DNA from: Streptomyces sp. JH34
GTDB lineage: Bacteria; Actinomycetota; Actinomycetes; Streptomycetales; Streptomycetaceae
Direction: 5' to 3'
Assembly (NCBI RefSeq): GCF_029428875.1
Contig: NZ_JAJSOO010000001.1
Span: 868,001-932,000 of the forward strand
DNA: 64,000 nucleotides
A model generated the notes under the pieces. The model did no database searches. It worked only from the letters and a program-made list of their open reading frames with translations, and was not told where the DNA came from. Positions 17,425 to 25,825 of the stretch are shown here, piece by piece. Within the stretch, counting starts at the first letter, position 1. Each line of letters opens with the position of its first letter. The translations under genes were made by a program, and so were the position numbers.

Positions 17425-17467
17425 TCGGTTTCTCCCCTACAGTGGGCGACCGCAAGGGAGAGCTGGT

Positions 17468-17477
17468 GAAGCGCTTC
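17468..17477. promoter_or_regulatory. LacI-type operator half of a pair
   Basis: GAAGCGCTTC palindrome (followed by GAC) 44 bp upstream of the LacI start. It shares its core with the longer palindrome at 17567-17582, 99 bp away. Core and centre CG are typical of LacI-family operators. Confidence 0.65.
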
Positions 17478-17566
17478 GACAGCGCCGTGCTGTGCTCCCC
17501 TTCGCACTCTGACATGCACAGACAACGTGGAGCCTAGACTTGCTCACAGTCACTGTCCAGAGTGGA

Positions 17567-17582
17567 GTCGAAGCGCTTCGAC
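17567..17582. promoter_or_regulatory. LacI-type operator
   Basis: Perfect 16-bp palindrome GTCGAAGCGCTTCGAC, 41 bp from the pectinesterase stop and upstream of the LacI gene. With the site at 17468-17477 it could support looping. It is probably bound by the adjacent LacI protein; this is inference from proximity and form. Confidence 0.7.
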
Positions 17583-17622
17583 CGACCGTCGGCATCGATC
17601 CCTCGGCCTCACACACCGTGTC

Positions 17623-18711
17623 TCAGGAGGCCGAAGGTGTCCAGCCCGCCAGCCAGTCGGAGGTCTCCTGGTCCGCGGCCTGGGAGTCGGTGAGCTGGGG
17701 CCGGTTGCTGCTCGCCGTGCCGGATCCGGGCCCCGTGTTCCTGTACTCCGCGAAACGGTCGTCCTTCCAGGAGAATCCGCTCATGTCCGTCCATGGAGCG
17801 GACTTGACGGCCGAGCTGAGCGTGGTGCCGCGGAAGGTCGCCATCGGGTCGAGCGTGGCGTCACCGCCCGCGTGCCACGGCCGGCCGAGGTAGAAGGATG
17901 ATGCCGAGACGTCGCCGTTGACGGTCGAGCCGGTGATCAGGAAGCCCTTGCGGTCGGCGGCCGTGCTCGGAGCGGCGATGTAGCCGGCGGAGCTGCCGTC
18001 CCACCGCTTCTTCAGTGTGATGACGGACTTGTCGATCACCGCGGTGGCACGTCCGAAGATGAAGTCGACGTTGCCGACGACGTAGGAGTTGGTCATGTAG
18101 ACGCGGCCGAGTGTCGCCTTGGAGGCGGTGTCGAGCAGCAGGGTGTCCTGGTCACCGGTGACGATCACGGAGTCGAGGAGGACCTTGTCCGCGGCGGTGC
18201 GCAGCGCCACGGCCTGGAGTCCGCTCAGGTTCTGGTTGGCGGCTTCGTCGAAGTCGTTGGAGATGGTGAGGTTGCGGGCCTGGAAGCCGTTGGCCTCGGC
18301 CGCGACGGTCGCGCTGCCACTGGTCCCGTAGGTGCCGGAGCCGTCGGGCTTCCGGGTGCCGGAGGCGTTGTCGTAGACGATGACGGTGTCGTTGCGGCTC
18401 GACCCGCTGCCCTGGAGGGTGACGTTCTGCTTGGTGGAGGGGATCTTCACCAGCTCGCGGTAGGTGCCTGGCTTGATGGAGACGACGACCCGTGCGGTGT
18501 TGCCGGCCGGGATCGCGTTGACCGCCGCCTGCACGCTCGTGTACTGCCCGCTGCCGTCCTTGGCGACGGTGAGGGTGGTCGCCGCCTCGGCGCCGGACGC
18601 GGACCCGGAGGTCCACACCGGGGCGACGGCGAGCAGCGCGGCCACCCCCGCCGTCATCGCTCTCCGCGGTCCGGCGTGGGGCAGGGTACGTCGGCCTCGA
18701 TCGACTGCCAT
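17623..18711 (-). CDS. secreted pectin methylesterase (CE8)
   Basis: 362-residue pectinesterase that removes methyl esters from homogalacturonan outside the cell. A signal peptide spans ~residues 1-43: arginine-rich N-region, hydrophobic MTAGVAALLAVAPVW, cleavage after GAEA. The mature protein is a right-handed beta-helix starting TLTVAKDGSGQYTSVQAAV. The family aspartates are in GDQDTLLL and GNVDFIFG and the arginine in LGRPWH; all are present. It starts at the ATG at 18711; an upstream in-frame start at 18771 would place 20 extra polar residues before the signal. It lies upstream of and co-directional with the LacI gene, 198 bp apart. No carbohydrate-binding module. Confidence 0.92.
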   Translation of the reverse strand: MAVDRGRRTLPHAGPRRAMTAGVAALLAVAPVWTSGSASGAEAATTLTVAKDGSGQYTSVQAAVNAIPAGNTARVVVSIKPGTYRELVKIPSTKQNVTLQGSGSSRNDTVIVYDNASGTRKPDGSGTYGTSGSATVAAEANGFQARNLTISNDFDEAANQNLSGLQAVALRTAADKVLLDSVIVTGDQDTLLLDTASKATLGRVYMTNSYVVGNVDFIFGRATAVIDKSVITLKKRWDGSSAGYIAAPSTAADRKGFLITGSTVNGDVSASSFYLGRPWHAGGDATLDPMATFRGTTLSSAVKSAPWTDMSGFSWKDDRFAEYRNTGPGSGTASSNRPQLTDSQAADQETSDWLAGWTPSAS

Positions 18712-18875
18712 GGCGTGATCCGTTCGTCGGGGAAGAGGTGGAGTTCCGGTCGGTAGTCGCCGCAGCCGCACGAAAGGTTGCCGCGCCCCGGTGCACGGCG
18801 GGGAAGCGGCAAGTGCTCACCGGCTGCGGCTGCGCGGCAGCCCCCGGCCGCCTCGCGGCAGCCGCCGGCTCCTGG

Positions 18876-20159
18876 CTACGACCGTTCGGCGCCGGTCGCC
18901 TCACCGTCCGGGTTCTCGCCGGGCACGCCCATCGCCAGGAGCGCGGTGTCGTCGTCGAGCCCGTCAACGAACGAGCCCAGGAGCTCGGTGAGCGCCGCGA
19001 CGACACCGGGAGCGGAGGCGGGAGCGAGGCCCCGCGCGAAGTCCAGGAGCGCTTCGTCGCTGTAGCGTCCGCCGCCGTCCGGGGTGCGCGCCTCGGTCAG
19101 TCCGTCGGTGTAGAGCAGGAGCGTGTCACCGGGGCCCAGCTCCAGCGTGGCGGTGGCGAAATCCGCGTCGGGCACGACCCCGACGAGCTGGCCGCCCGGC
19201 GTGGGCACGTGGTCGGCGCTGCCGTCGGCGCGCAGCAGCACGGCCGGGGGGTGTCCACCGCCCGCCAGGACGACGTGGAATCCGGTGCCCTCCCCCTCGG
19301 ATGTGAGCACGCCGAAGATCACGGTACAGAAGCGCGGTTCGTCTTCCTGGAACTCCCGGTTGAGGGCGGTGTTGAGGTTGGCCAGCACCGTGGCCGGCAC
19401 GGGGTCGGACACCGCCGCTGCCCGCAGGGTGTACCGCGCCAACGACGTCACCACGGCGGCGGTCGCGCCCTTGCCGCGCACATCGCCCATGAAGAACCCC
19501 CAGCGTCCGGGGGCCAGCGGGAACAGATCGTAGAAGTCCCCGCCCACCTCGTCGGGGGAGGCGAAGTGGTAGCGCGCGTCGACCTCCAGGCCCGGAACCG
19601 GTTCGAGCGCCGGGGGGATCAGGGTCTGCTGCAGGGTCGTGGCGAGGCGCTGGAGGCGTTCGCGTTCGTGGTCCGCCTCCTGCCGCGCCCGCAGGAGTTC
19701 ACGCTCGTAGGCGCGCCTGTCCCTGGCGTCCTGGACGGTGGTGCGGATCAGCAGTGGCTCGCCGTCACTGTCCTGCTTGACCGTGGAGGTGACCAGGACG
19801 GGCAGTCGGCTGCCGTCCGATGCCTTGAGTTCCAGGGCGATGCCGCTGATCTCGCCCTGCATGCGCAGGAGCGGCGAGAAGTGCGTCTCGTGGTAGAGCC
19901 TGCCGCCGATCGTCAGCAGGTCGGAGAACTGCTTGTGACCCACCAGTTCCCCGCGCCGGTATCCGAGCCACTGCAGCAGCGTCCCGTTGATCTTGGCGAT
20001 CCGGCCGTCCATCAGCGTGGAGAGGTAGCCGCACGGCGCGTTCTCGTAGAGGTCCTCCGCGCTGTCCTCCAGCAGCGCGGTGAACGGCAGCTGCTCCTGG
20101 TCACGGTCCCCCACGGCCCACGACCCGTCCACCTCCTCGCCGCCCGGGGGCACCGTCAC
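18876..20159 (-). CDS. PAS-PP2C (SpoIIE/RsbU-type) phosphatase, RsbP-like
   Basis: 427-residue cytoplasmic sensor phosphatase. Residues ~28-150 form a PAS domain (AEDLYENAPCGYLSTLMDGRIAKIN has the PAS core), then a coiled coil (ERELLRARQEADHERERLQRL), then an SpoIIE-type PP2C domain (residues ~190-410) with metal-binding motifs VGGDFYD, GDVRGKG, and LLYTDGLTEAR, D-D-D-T-ALLAM. Such enzymes dephosphorylate anti-anti-sigma factors. The GTG start overlaps the upstream hydrolase stop (GTGA). The neighbour is RsbQ-like, so the pair has the same arrangement as Bacillus subtilis rsbQ-rsbP, where RsbP responds to energy stress. No sigma factor or anti-sigma gene lies next to it, so its target is elsewhere. 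Confidence 0.88.
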   Translation of the reverse strand: MTVPPGGEEVDGSWAVGDRDQEQLPFTALLEDSAEDLYENAPCGYLSTLMDGRIAKINGTLLQWLGYRRGELVGHKQFSDLLTIGGRLYHETHFSPLLRMQGEISGIALELKASDGSRLPVLVTSTVKQDSDGEPLLIRTTVQDARDRRAYERELLRARQEADHERERLQRLATTLQQTLIPPALEPVPGLEVDARYHFASPDEVGGDFYDLFPLAPGRWGFFMGDVRGKGATAAVVTSLARYTLRAAAVSDPVPATVLANLNTALNREFQEDEPRFCTVIFGVLTSEGEGTGFHVVLAGGGHPPAVLLRADGSADHVPTPGGQLVGVVPDADFATATLELGPGDTLLLYTDGLTEARTPDGGGRYSDEALLDFARGLAPASAPGVVAALTELLGSFVDGLDDDTALLAMGVPGENPDGEATGAERS

Positions 20160-20956
20160 CGCCCCTGCACGAAGGCGATGATCGCCTCGGTCGTCTCCTC
20201 GGGGGCGCTCAGCTGGGGGCAGTGGCCCGTCGAGTCCAGGGTGACCAGCCGGCTGCCGGGGATCTGCCGGTGGACGTAGGCGCCGACCTCCCGCGGGGCG
20301 AGTGTGTCGCGCGCGCTCTCGGCGATGAGAGTCGGGACTCGCACCTTGGCGAGATCCGCCCGGTTGTCGGACAGGAAGGTCACTTTCGCGAACACCCGCG
20401 CGATCTCCGGGTCGGTTCGGCAGAAGCTGTTCGTCAGCTCCTCGCCCAGCTCCGGACGGTCCGGATTCCCCATGATCACCGGGGCCATCGTCGCGGACCA
20501 GCCCAGGTAGTTGCTGGCCAACGACTCGAGCAGCTCCTCGATGTCCTCCTCGCTGAAACCGCCCCGGTAGTCGCCGTCATCGATGTAGGACGGCGACGGG
20601 GTGAGGAGAACCAGCCCGTCGAAGAGCTCCGGTTCCTGTACGGCGGCAAGGACGCCGATCATGGAACTGACCGAATGCCCGACGAAGGTCAGGGGTCCCA
20701 GGTCGAGCTCCCGGCAGAGCTCGATCACGTCCTGGACATAGCCGTCCAAGGTGGAGTACCGCTCGGGGCTCCAGGAGGACACATCGGACAGCCCGGCCCC
20801 CACATGGTCGAACAGGACCACTCGGAAGTGCTTCTCCAGTTCGGGCGCGACGAGACGCCACAGATTCTGGTCGCACCCGAACCCGTGGGCGAGCATCACC
20901 ACCGGGCCGCCTTCCCGGCCTGTCACGGACACCCGGTTCCGCTTCCGCACATCCAT
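20156..20956 (-). CDS. RsbQ-like alpha/beta hydrolase
   Basis: 266-residue alpha/beta hydrolase closely patterned on RsbQ, the partner needed for RsbP activity. Motifs: MLAHGFGCDQNLW (oxyanion strand), nucleophile FVGHSVSSMIG, acid SARDTLAP, base DSTGHCPQLS. All triad residues are present. RsbQ is thought to supply or process a small hydrophobic ligand for the PAS domain. AGGATG lies 5 nt before the ATG at 20956; the frame is open further upstream to 21028 but without a ribosome site. Translationally coupled to the PAS-phosphatase gene by GTGA, which is strong support for a joint function. It is also related to KAI2/D14-type hydrolases. Confidence 0.88.
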   Translation of the reverse strand: MDVRKRNRVSVTGREGGPVVMLAHGFGCDQNLWRLVAPELEKHFRVVLFDHVGAGLSDVSSWSPERYSTLDGYVQDVIELCRELDLGPLTFVGHSVSSMIGVLAAVQEPELFDGLVLLTPSPSYIDDGDYRGGFSEEDIEELLESLASNYLGWSATMAPVIMGNPDRPELGEELTNSFCRTDPEIARVFAKVTFLSDNRADLAKVRVPTLIAESARDTLAPREVGAYVHRQIPGSRLVTLDSTGHCPQLSAPEETTEAIIAFVQGR

Positions 20957-21024
20957 GCGTACATCCTGACACTTTCGGCACACGTCGGCCCGGTATGCCA
21001 CTACGGGCCTCCCGACAGCACGTA

Positions 21025-21240
21025 TCACGTTCCGTGACCGAAGGCATCCGGGAAACCGGCCTCCGGGGCCGTCGGCTCCCCACGCGTCGAGGTGGCGGCC
21101 AGGCCGATGGCCGATGTGTTCGAGCCGAAGGACGAGACGGCGTGGTACATCAGGTACTTGCCACCGCGGTAGGAAATGTCCGGGGCCCAGGGGTCGGACG
21201 CCGAGGAGCAGCTGTCCGCCCCTGACTCCCCCGCGCGCCG
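21025..21240 (-). pseudogene. remnant of a GH43-type arabinan-degrading enzyme
   Basis: Directly after the CYP154-like stop, and in the same frame, the minus strand reads SSASDPWAPDISYRGG and, a few residues on, SSFGSNTSAIGLA, before a TGA at 21025-21027. This is the WAPD-x-S-Y / FGSN-x-SAIG core of GH43 endo-arabinanases, without start, active-site ends or C-terminal domain. It is about 70 codons of a protein normally over 300 residues, so it is a decayed fragment. Confidence 0.7.
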
Positions 21241-22464
21241 TCAGCCGTGGAGCAGCACGGGGAACGCCTCCATGTCGTTCTGCGTCATCACCGGCAGCTT
21301 GCGGATCTCGTCGTCCTCGATCGCGAGCTTCAGCTCCGGGAAGCGTCCGAACAGCGCGGGCAGCGCGATCCCGGCCTCGACCCGGGACAGTGCCGCACCG
21401 GGACAGATGTGGGGCCCGTGCCCGAAGGTCATGTGCCGTATCGGCGTCGGCCGGGTGATGTCGAAGGCTCCGGCGTCGTCCCCGTGCTGGTCGGTGTCGC
21501 GGCCGATGGCACGGTAGGAGATGACGACGCCCTCCCCCTTGGCTATGACCTGGTCGCCGACCTGGATGTCCTCGGTGGCGAACCTCATCAGGAGGTGGGT
21601 GCTGGGGCTGTCCCAGCGCAGCGTCTCCTCGATCACCGTCTCCCAGGGGATCTCCCCGTCCAGCACCTTCCGCAACTGGTCCGGGTGGGCGAGGAGCGCG
21701 CGTACGGCGTTGAGGATGAGCCCGATCGTGGTCTCGTGCCCCGCCGCCACCATCGCCTTGAGGTTGCCGACGACCTCCTCCTCGGTGAGGGGCTCCCCGC
21801 CCTCCTCGGCCAGGATCAGCCCGCTGGTGAGGTCGTCGGTGGGGTGCGCGGTCTTCTCCCGGACCAGTGCGGCGTAGAAGACGTCGAGCTCGGCGAGGAG
21901 CGCCAGCCGGTCCTCCTGCGGGGTGAGCATGGAGAAGAACGCCTTGTACTGCCGGGTGAGCATGGGGTGCAACGCCTCGTCCACCCCCATCAGCAGCCCG
22001 ACCACCTTCATCGGGAGCGGCTGGGCGAACCCTGCCTTGAGATCTACGACCCCGTCCTCGCCCCGTTCGGCCAGTGCGTCCAGCAGTTCGTCGGTGAACT
22101 TCTCGATGTCCGGCCGGATCGCCTCCAGCCGGCGGGGGGTGAGGGCCTGGGAGGTCTTCGTCCGCAGCCGGCGGTGCTCCTCGCCGTCCACCGTGAACAT
22201 GGAGCGTCCCGCATCGATCATGCCGATCAGCGGCCAGGCGTGGGTCACCTCCCCGCTCTGCCAGAGCCCCCAGGCGTCCAGGTCCTTCACCAGGCGTGTG
22301 TCGAGGAGGAGTTGGCGTGCCTCGGCATGCCGGGTGACGGTCCAGGCGGGAACTCCGAGGAGCTCGATGCGGGCGAGCGGGACGGACGCCCGCAGCCGTT
22401 CGGTCTCACCGTCGAGGTCCTGCACCATGGGGTCGATCACCACGGTCGTGTAGGGGCACTTCAC
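21241..22464 (-). CDS. cytochrome P450, CYP154-like
   Basis: 407-residue soluble monooxygenase. I-helix oxygen-binding motif AGHETT, ExxR in EETLRW, and haem loop FGHGPHICPGAALSR with the cysteine ligand are all intact. The C-terminal FGRFPELKLAI is typical of CYP154. The GTG start overlaps the stop of the upstream P450 (GTGA), so the two are made together. In S. coelicolor CYP154 and CYP157 genes occur as such pairs, often at the end of conservon operons. No conservon kinase/GTPase genes lie beside this pair. Electron-transfer partners (ferredoxin, reductase) are not encoded nearby. Substrate unknown. Confidence 0.9.
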   Translation of the reverse strand: MKCPYTTVVIDPMVQDLDGETERLRASVPLARIELLGVPAWTVTRHAEARQLLLDTRLVKDLDAWGLWQSGEVTHAWPLIGMIDAGRSMFTVDGEEHRRLRTKTSQALTPRRLEAIRPDIEKFTDELLDALAERGEDGVVDLKAGFAQPLPMKVVGLLMGVDEALHPMLTRQYKAFFSMLTPQEDRLALLAELDVFYAALVREKTAHPTDDLTSGLILAEEGGEPLTEEEVVGNLKAMVAAGHETTIGLILNAVRALLAHPDQLRKVLDGEIPWETVIEETLRWDSPSTHLLMRFATEDIQVGDQVIAKGEGVVISYRAIGRDTDQHGDDAGAFDITRPTPIRHMTFGHGPHICPGAALSRVEAGIALPALFGRFPELKLAIEDDEIRKLPVMTQNDMEAFPVLLHG

Positions 22465-23750
22465 AGCAGGTCTCCTGTCGTCTGTACGGGAGCGAACCGG
22501 ACGGGCAGCGCGTTCGTCCCGCGCAGGAAGGCGGACGGGCGCCGGACGAGATCCTCGGCGGGGACGGCGAGTTCGAGGTCGGGCAGCCGGTCGAGGATGA
22601 CCTCGATCGCCGTACGGGCGATGGTCTCCGCGATCTCCTGCGCGGGGAAGGGGCAGCGGTACTCCCCGTGGCTGAAGGCGAGGTGCGACCCGTTGGCCGC
22701 GTGGTGCCCCGCACCCCCGGACGTGATCTCCTGCCGTATCAGCGGGTCGGTGTTGGCCGCGCCCAGGCCGAGCAGGAGCATGTCCCCGGCACGGATGGTC
22801 CGTCCGCCGAGCCGCGTGTCGCGGACCGCCCAGCGGCCGGCGAGGATCTGGGTCGGGCTCTCCTCCCAGAGGACCTCGTTCATCGCGTCGCCGACACTGC
22901 GCCGCCCACCGGTGAGGGAGTCGGCGAACTGGCCCTCGGTGAGCATGAGGCGCAGGGAGTTGCTGATCCAGTCCGCCGTGGTGAGGTGCCCGGCGGCGGT
23001 GACGGCCATCAGATCGAGGGCGTACTCCTCGTCCGTGAAGGGCTCCGGGTCGGCGAGCATCCGGGAGGTGACGTCGTCGCCGGGCGTCCCACGCTTGGCC
23101 GCCACCAGCCGCCGCATGTGCTCACCGAAGCGCGCGTGGGCCTCGTGGGCACCGGGACCACCGTCGGCCAGGTCCTTCAGGACCTTCGCGATGTCCGCTC
23201 CCTCGGCGTCGGGGAAGCCCACGAGGCGGGCGAGGACGAGCACGGGCAGTGGCTCCGCGAAGTCGGCGACGAGGTCGGCGGCGCCCCGGGCGCAGATGTC
23301 GTCGACGAGCCGGTCGGCCAGCTGCTCGCAGTGCCCGCGGATCTCGAAGGGGTCCGCGGCCTCCAGCGCGGGCACCACCATCTGGGAGTGCCGCCGGTGT
23401 TCGGCGCCGGCGGTGAAGTAGATGGACGGCATGGGACGCCCGACCATGGGGAGCAGCGGCCAGTCCTCGGGTATGTGCTCCCACTGGTTCCACAGGCCGA
23501 CGTCCCTGGGGAAGAGCTCGCCGTCACTGGTGACCTGGTGGAGTTCGCGGTATCCGACGACCAGCCAGGCGGGAAAACCGCCGGGGAGCTCCACGGGCAC
23601 GACGGGCCCGTAGGAGTGCCGCATGCTCCGGTACAGGGCCTGCGGTTCGGTGTGGAACGCGGGTCCGCCGAGCGGCACGGGCGTGGTGGCGGCGTGCGCG
23701 GGGCAGCCGCCGCCGGATGCGGGCGCGGCGGATAAGAAGGGGTTCGTCAT
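22461..23750 (-). CDS. cytochrome P450, CYP157-like, without canonical ExxR
   Basis: 429-residue P450 fold protein. The haem loop FSHGEYRCPFPAQEIAE keeps the cysteine. The I-helix has AAGHLTT, but the K-helix motif reads EVLWEESPT, so tryptophan replaces the arginine of the otherwise near-universal ExxR. Loss of this residue is described for the CYP157 family of S. coelicolor, which supports that assignment. The N-terminal GLWNQWEHIPEDWPLL stretch is also typical. AGGAG lies 8 nt before the ATG. It is first in the two-gene P450 operon. It may act on, or support, the same substrate as its CYP154 partner; activity is uncertain. Confidence 0.88.
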   Translation of the reverse strand: MTNPFLSAAPASGGGCPAHAATTPVPLGGPAFHTEPQALYRSMRHSYGPVVPVELPGGFPAWLVVGYRELHQVTSDGELFPRDVGLWNQWEHIPEDWPLLPMVGRPMPSIYFTAGAEHRRHSQMVVPALEAADPFEIRGHCEQLADRLVDDICARGAADLVADFAEPLPVLVLARLVGFPDAEGADIAKVLKDLADGGPGAHEAHARFGEHMRRLVAAKRGTPGDDVTSRMLADPEPFTDEEYALDLMAVTAAGHLTTADWISNSLRLMLTEGQFADSLTGGRRSVGDAMNEVLWEESPTQILAGRWAVRDTRLGGRTIRAGDMLLLGLGAANTDPLIRQEITSGGAGHHAANGSHLAFSHGEYRCPFPAQEIAETIARTAIEVILDRLPDLELAVPAEDLVRRPSAFLRGTNALPVRFAPVQTTGDLL

Positions 23751-23897
23751 CGTACGGACTCCTGGGAGACGGCTTCGCGCGTTGCGGCCATACGATCAAC
23801 GCGGCACCACTATAGGGAGGTCGGGTGAAGCTTTGGGGAGTGATCGCGACACCCGGCGCCCGCGGAAACGGAGGTGCCGGAACCCTGCGCGCGCCCC

Positions 23898-23903
23898 TAC
23901 TCT
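23898..23903 (+). promoter_or_regulatory. -10 element of a probable leaderless transcript (exonuclease)
   Basis: TACTCT lies 7 nt before the ATG at 23911, and no ribosome site is present. The spacing places transcription start at the start codon. Confidence 0.45.
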
Positions 23904-23910
23904 CAGCCCC

Positions 23911-24510
23911 ATGCGCCGCGAATCCTCCCTCCTGAACGTCATCGACGTCGAAGCCACCTGCTGGGACGGACAGCCGCCGCCCGGCTCCGTGAACGAGATC
24001 ATCGAGGTCGGTCTCACGGTCGTGGACGTGCCGGCAGGGCGCCGTGTGTCCCGCCACCGGATCCTGGTCCGCCCCGCCCGGTCGGCGGTGAGCGACTTCT
24101 GCACCGAACTGACCGGTCTGGCGCAGGCCGAGGTCGACCGGGGAGTCACCTTCGCCGAGGCGTGCCGGATCCTCGTCGAGGAGTACGACGCCGGGGAGCG
24201 CCCCTGGACGAGCTGGGGCGAGTACGACCGTCGCCAGTTCGCCCGCCAGAGCCGGGCCGACGGGGTGGCCTGTCCGTTCGGGCATCCGACGGAACGCACC
24301 CACACCAATGCCAAGGCCGTGTTCGCCGAGGCGTACGGGCTGCGCGGGAGACCCGGTATGGACCAGGCTCTGCGGCTCGCGGGGCTGCCTCTCGAGGGAC
24401 GCCATCATCGCGGCGAGGACGACGCGTGGAACATCGCCGCGCTCGTCCTCGATCTGGCGGGCCGCGGGGCATGGCCGGCCGCGACCGCCGGGCGCCGCGC
24501 CGCCACATGA
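23911..24510 (+). CDS. DEDDh-type 3'-5' exonuclease
   Basis: 199-residue exonuclease of the DnaQ-like DEDDh fold, close to KapD/ERI1-type enzymes acting on RNA or DNA ends. Acidic residues: NVIDVEATCW (first D and E), EYDRRQF (second D), and HHRGEDDAWNIA (catalytic H and last D). All are in order over ~180 residues. The ATG at 23911 is chosen because the family motif starts 10 residues later. The open frame upstream covers the P450 promoter region. No ribosome site is seen, and the message is probably leaderless. It is divergent from the P450 operon and shows no operon partner. RNA substrate is more likely than replication proofreading. Confidence 0.85.
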   Translation: MRRESSLLNVIDVEATCWDGQPPPGSVNEIIEVGLTVVDVPAGRRVSRHRILVRPARSAVSDFCTELTGLAQAEVDRGVTFAEACRILVEEYDAGERPWTSWGEYDRRQFARQSRADGVACPFGHPTERTHTNAKAVFAEAYGLRGRPGMDQALRLAGLPLEGRHHRGEDDAWNIAALVLDLAGRGAWPAATAGRRAAT

Positions 24511-24553
24511 CGGGCGGCCCGAAAGCCCGGTCACGAAGATCGTGGACAGCCCC

Positions 24554-24559
24554 TAGGCT
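24554..24559 (+). promoter_or_regulatory. -10 element of a probable leaderless transcript
   Basis: TAGGCT followed by exactly 6 nt and GTG at 24566. The same TAGGCT-N6-start layout occurs at 52978-52983 on the other strand. Confidence 0.55.
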
Positions 24560-24565
24560 CGTGCG

Positions 24566-25066
24566 GTGCCCAGAGATCACGACGACGAGCCCGTCTTCAT
24601 ACGCTCGCAGTGGGGAACCACCCGATACGTCTACAACCCACGCAACCCGGTCGGCCTCGGCCTCATCATCGGCTCGCTGGTGTTCGCGGCGGGCGCCCTC
24701 TACTTCCTCCACGCGAGCTCGTCATGGAGTGAGGGCGAACTGCACGACGCCGTGCACTCCGCGGTCAGGACCCTGGAGGCCGAGGATCAGACGTTCGCGC
24801 CCTGGACGGGCGGTTACCAGGTCATGATCCGCGACGCGATCGAGGACAGCGGCGAGGGCCCCTCGACCGGCGGCGTGGTGCGTGTCTCCGAGGTGGACGA
24901 CCAGTACGTCCCCGACGCCCCGGCGGGGGTGGACCGTTTCGAGGTCAGCACCGAGGACGTCGACACCGTCTACTGCCTGAGCGTGTCCCCACCCGAGCCC
25001 GAGCCCACGGTGACGAGCGTCGAGCTGGCTCTTGACGTCACCGTGGACGAGGGGCGCTGCGAGTAG
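24566..25066 (+). CDS. membrane-anchored protein of unknown function
   Basis: 166 residues: a short polar N-terminus (RDHDDEPVFIRSQWGT), one transmembrane helix (~residues 29-50, GLGLIIGSLVFAAGALYFL), then an acidic extracellular domain of ~115 residues with two cysteines (YCLSV and the terminal GRCE) that could form a disulphide. GTG start fits the -10 at 24554-24559 as a leaderless message. No catalytic motif and no recognised family. Monocistronic between the exonuclease and a small membrane protein. Confidence 0.75.
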   Translation: MPRDHDDEPVFIRSQWGTTRYVYNPRNPVGLGLIIGSLVFAAGALYFLHASSSWSEGELHDAVHSAVRTLEAEDQTFAPWTGGYQVMIRDAIEDSGEGPSTGGVVRVSEVDDQYVPDAPAGVDRFEVSTEDVDTVYCLSVSPPEPEPTVTSVELALDVTVDEGRCE

Positions 25067-25070
25067 ACGG

Positions 25071-25104
25071 GGGCGCGACCTGACGACGGGCCCCGGCCGC
25101 GCCC
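25071..25104 (+). terminator. possible terminator
   Basis: Stem GGGCGCG (25071-25077) with CGCGCCC (25098-25104) enclosing a second GGGCCCC-rich fold, just after the stop of the membrane-anchored protein. Moderate support only. Confidence 0.35.
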
Positions 25105-25347
25105 TGAGGCGGCCTGCACGGCGGCGAGGGCCGCCCAGCGCCCTCGCATCGCCATCGGGTCGGGAAGGTCGAGCTGAACCAGGGCCATGGCCGACTCCTC
25201 ACGGTGGTCGAGTGGAACGGGTCAGTCCTTCTGCTGCCCGGAACGGTGTCGGTCATCCGTCGGCTGCGCACGCGTCGGCACGCTCCCGCACGAGAATGTC
25301 CTCCGGAATTGACGTCTCATCACCCCGAGAGGGGGTACGGAGGGGGC

Positions 25348-25614
25348 ATGGCCTTCCTGAAGCGTATTGCTCTTGCTCCTCGCGCGGTACGGCAGTTGCG
25401 GCGCGTCCGTTCGGTCTACCTGGCCGGGGTGCTGCTCTCCGCCCTCGGCCTGCTCTCCTACGACGACTCGGCGGCAGGCGGTCGGCAGACGGTGATCGCG
25501 GGTGTCTTCCTCGCGGTGTTCGCCGCACTCCTCACGCTGACGGCGGTACAACTGTGGCGGCACGGGAGGAGTGTGCACTGCAGTACGGCGAAGAAGCTCA
25601 CCCGGCTCGTCTGA
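25348..25614 (+). CDS. small two-helix membrane protein
   Basis: 88 residues with a very strong ribosome site (GGAGGGGG directly before the ATG). It has a basic N-terminus, two hydrophobic helices (VYLAGVLLSALGLLSY and AGVFLAVFAALLTLTAVQLW) and a short basic tail. The layout is that of a hairpin membrane protein with both ends in the cytoplasm. Family and role are not recognised. The 281 bp before it hold no clear gene. Confidence 0.75.
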   Translation: MAFLKRIALAPRAVRQLRRVRSVYLAGVLLSALGLLSYDDSAAGGRQTVIAGVFLAVFAALLTLTAVQLWRHGRSVHCSTAKKLTRLV

Positions 25615-25825
25615 GGTTCATCCGTACGGCAGGCTGCTCACAGGGTGGCCCCGAACCGTCCGCAGTCCGTACGCACTCGGCTCCGGACCTGGATCGAAGG
25701 CGTGGCCGGGATGACGTGCGACGGCTGTGTGTCGGTGGGCACCGCCGGTAGGCCCGCGCAGCGACTCCCCGTTGCTCAGGCCCGGCCCGGGGCACCGTGG
25801 CCTTCCGCCACTGCGACGCACATCA

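Noticed and set aside
24970..25188. 72-codon minus-strand ORF starting MALVQLDLPDP with a GAGGAG ribosome site
   Set aside because: Its second half is antisense to the membrane-anchored protein, and the composition after residue 25 is random. The ribosome site is suggestive, but no family or coding signal supports it.
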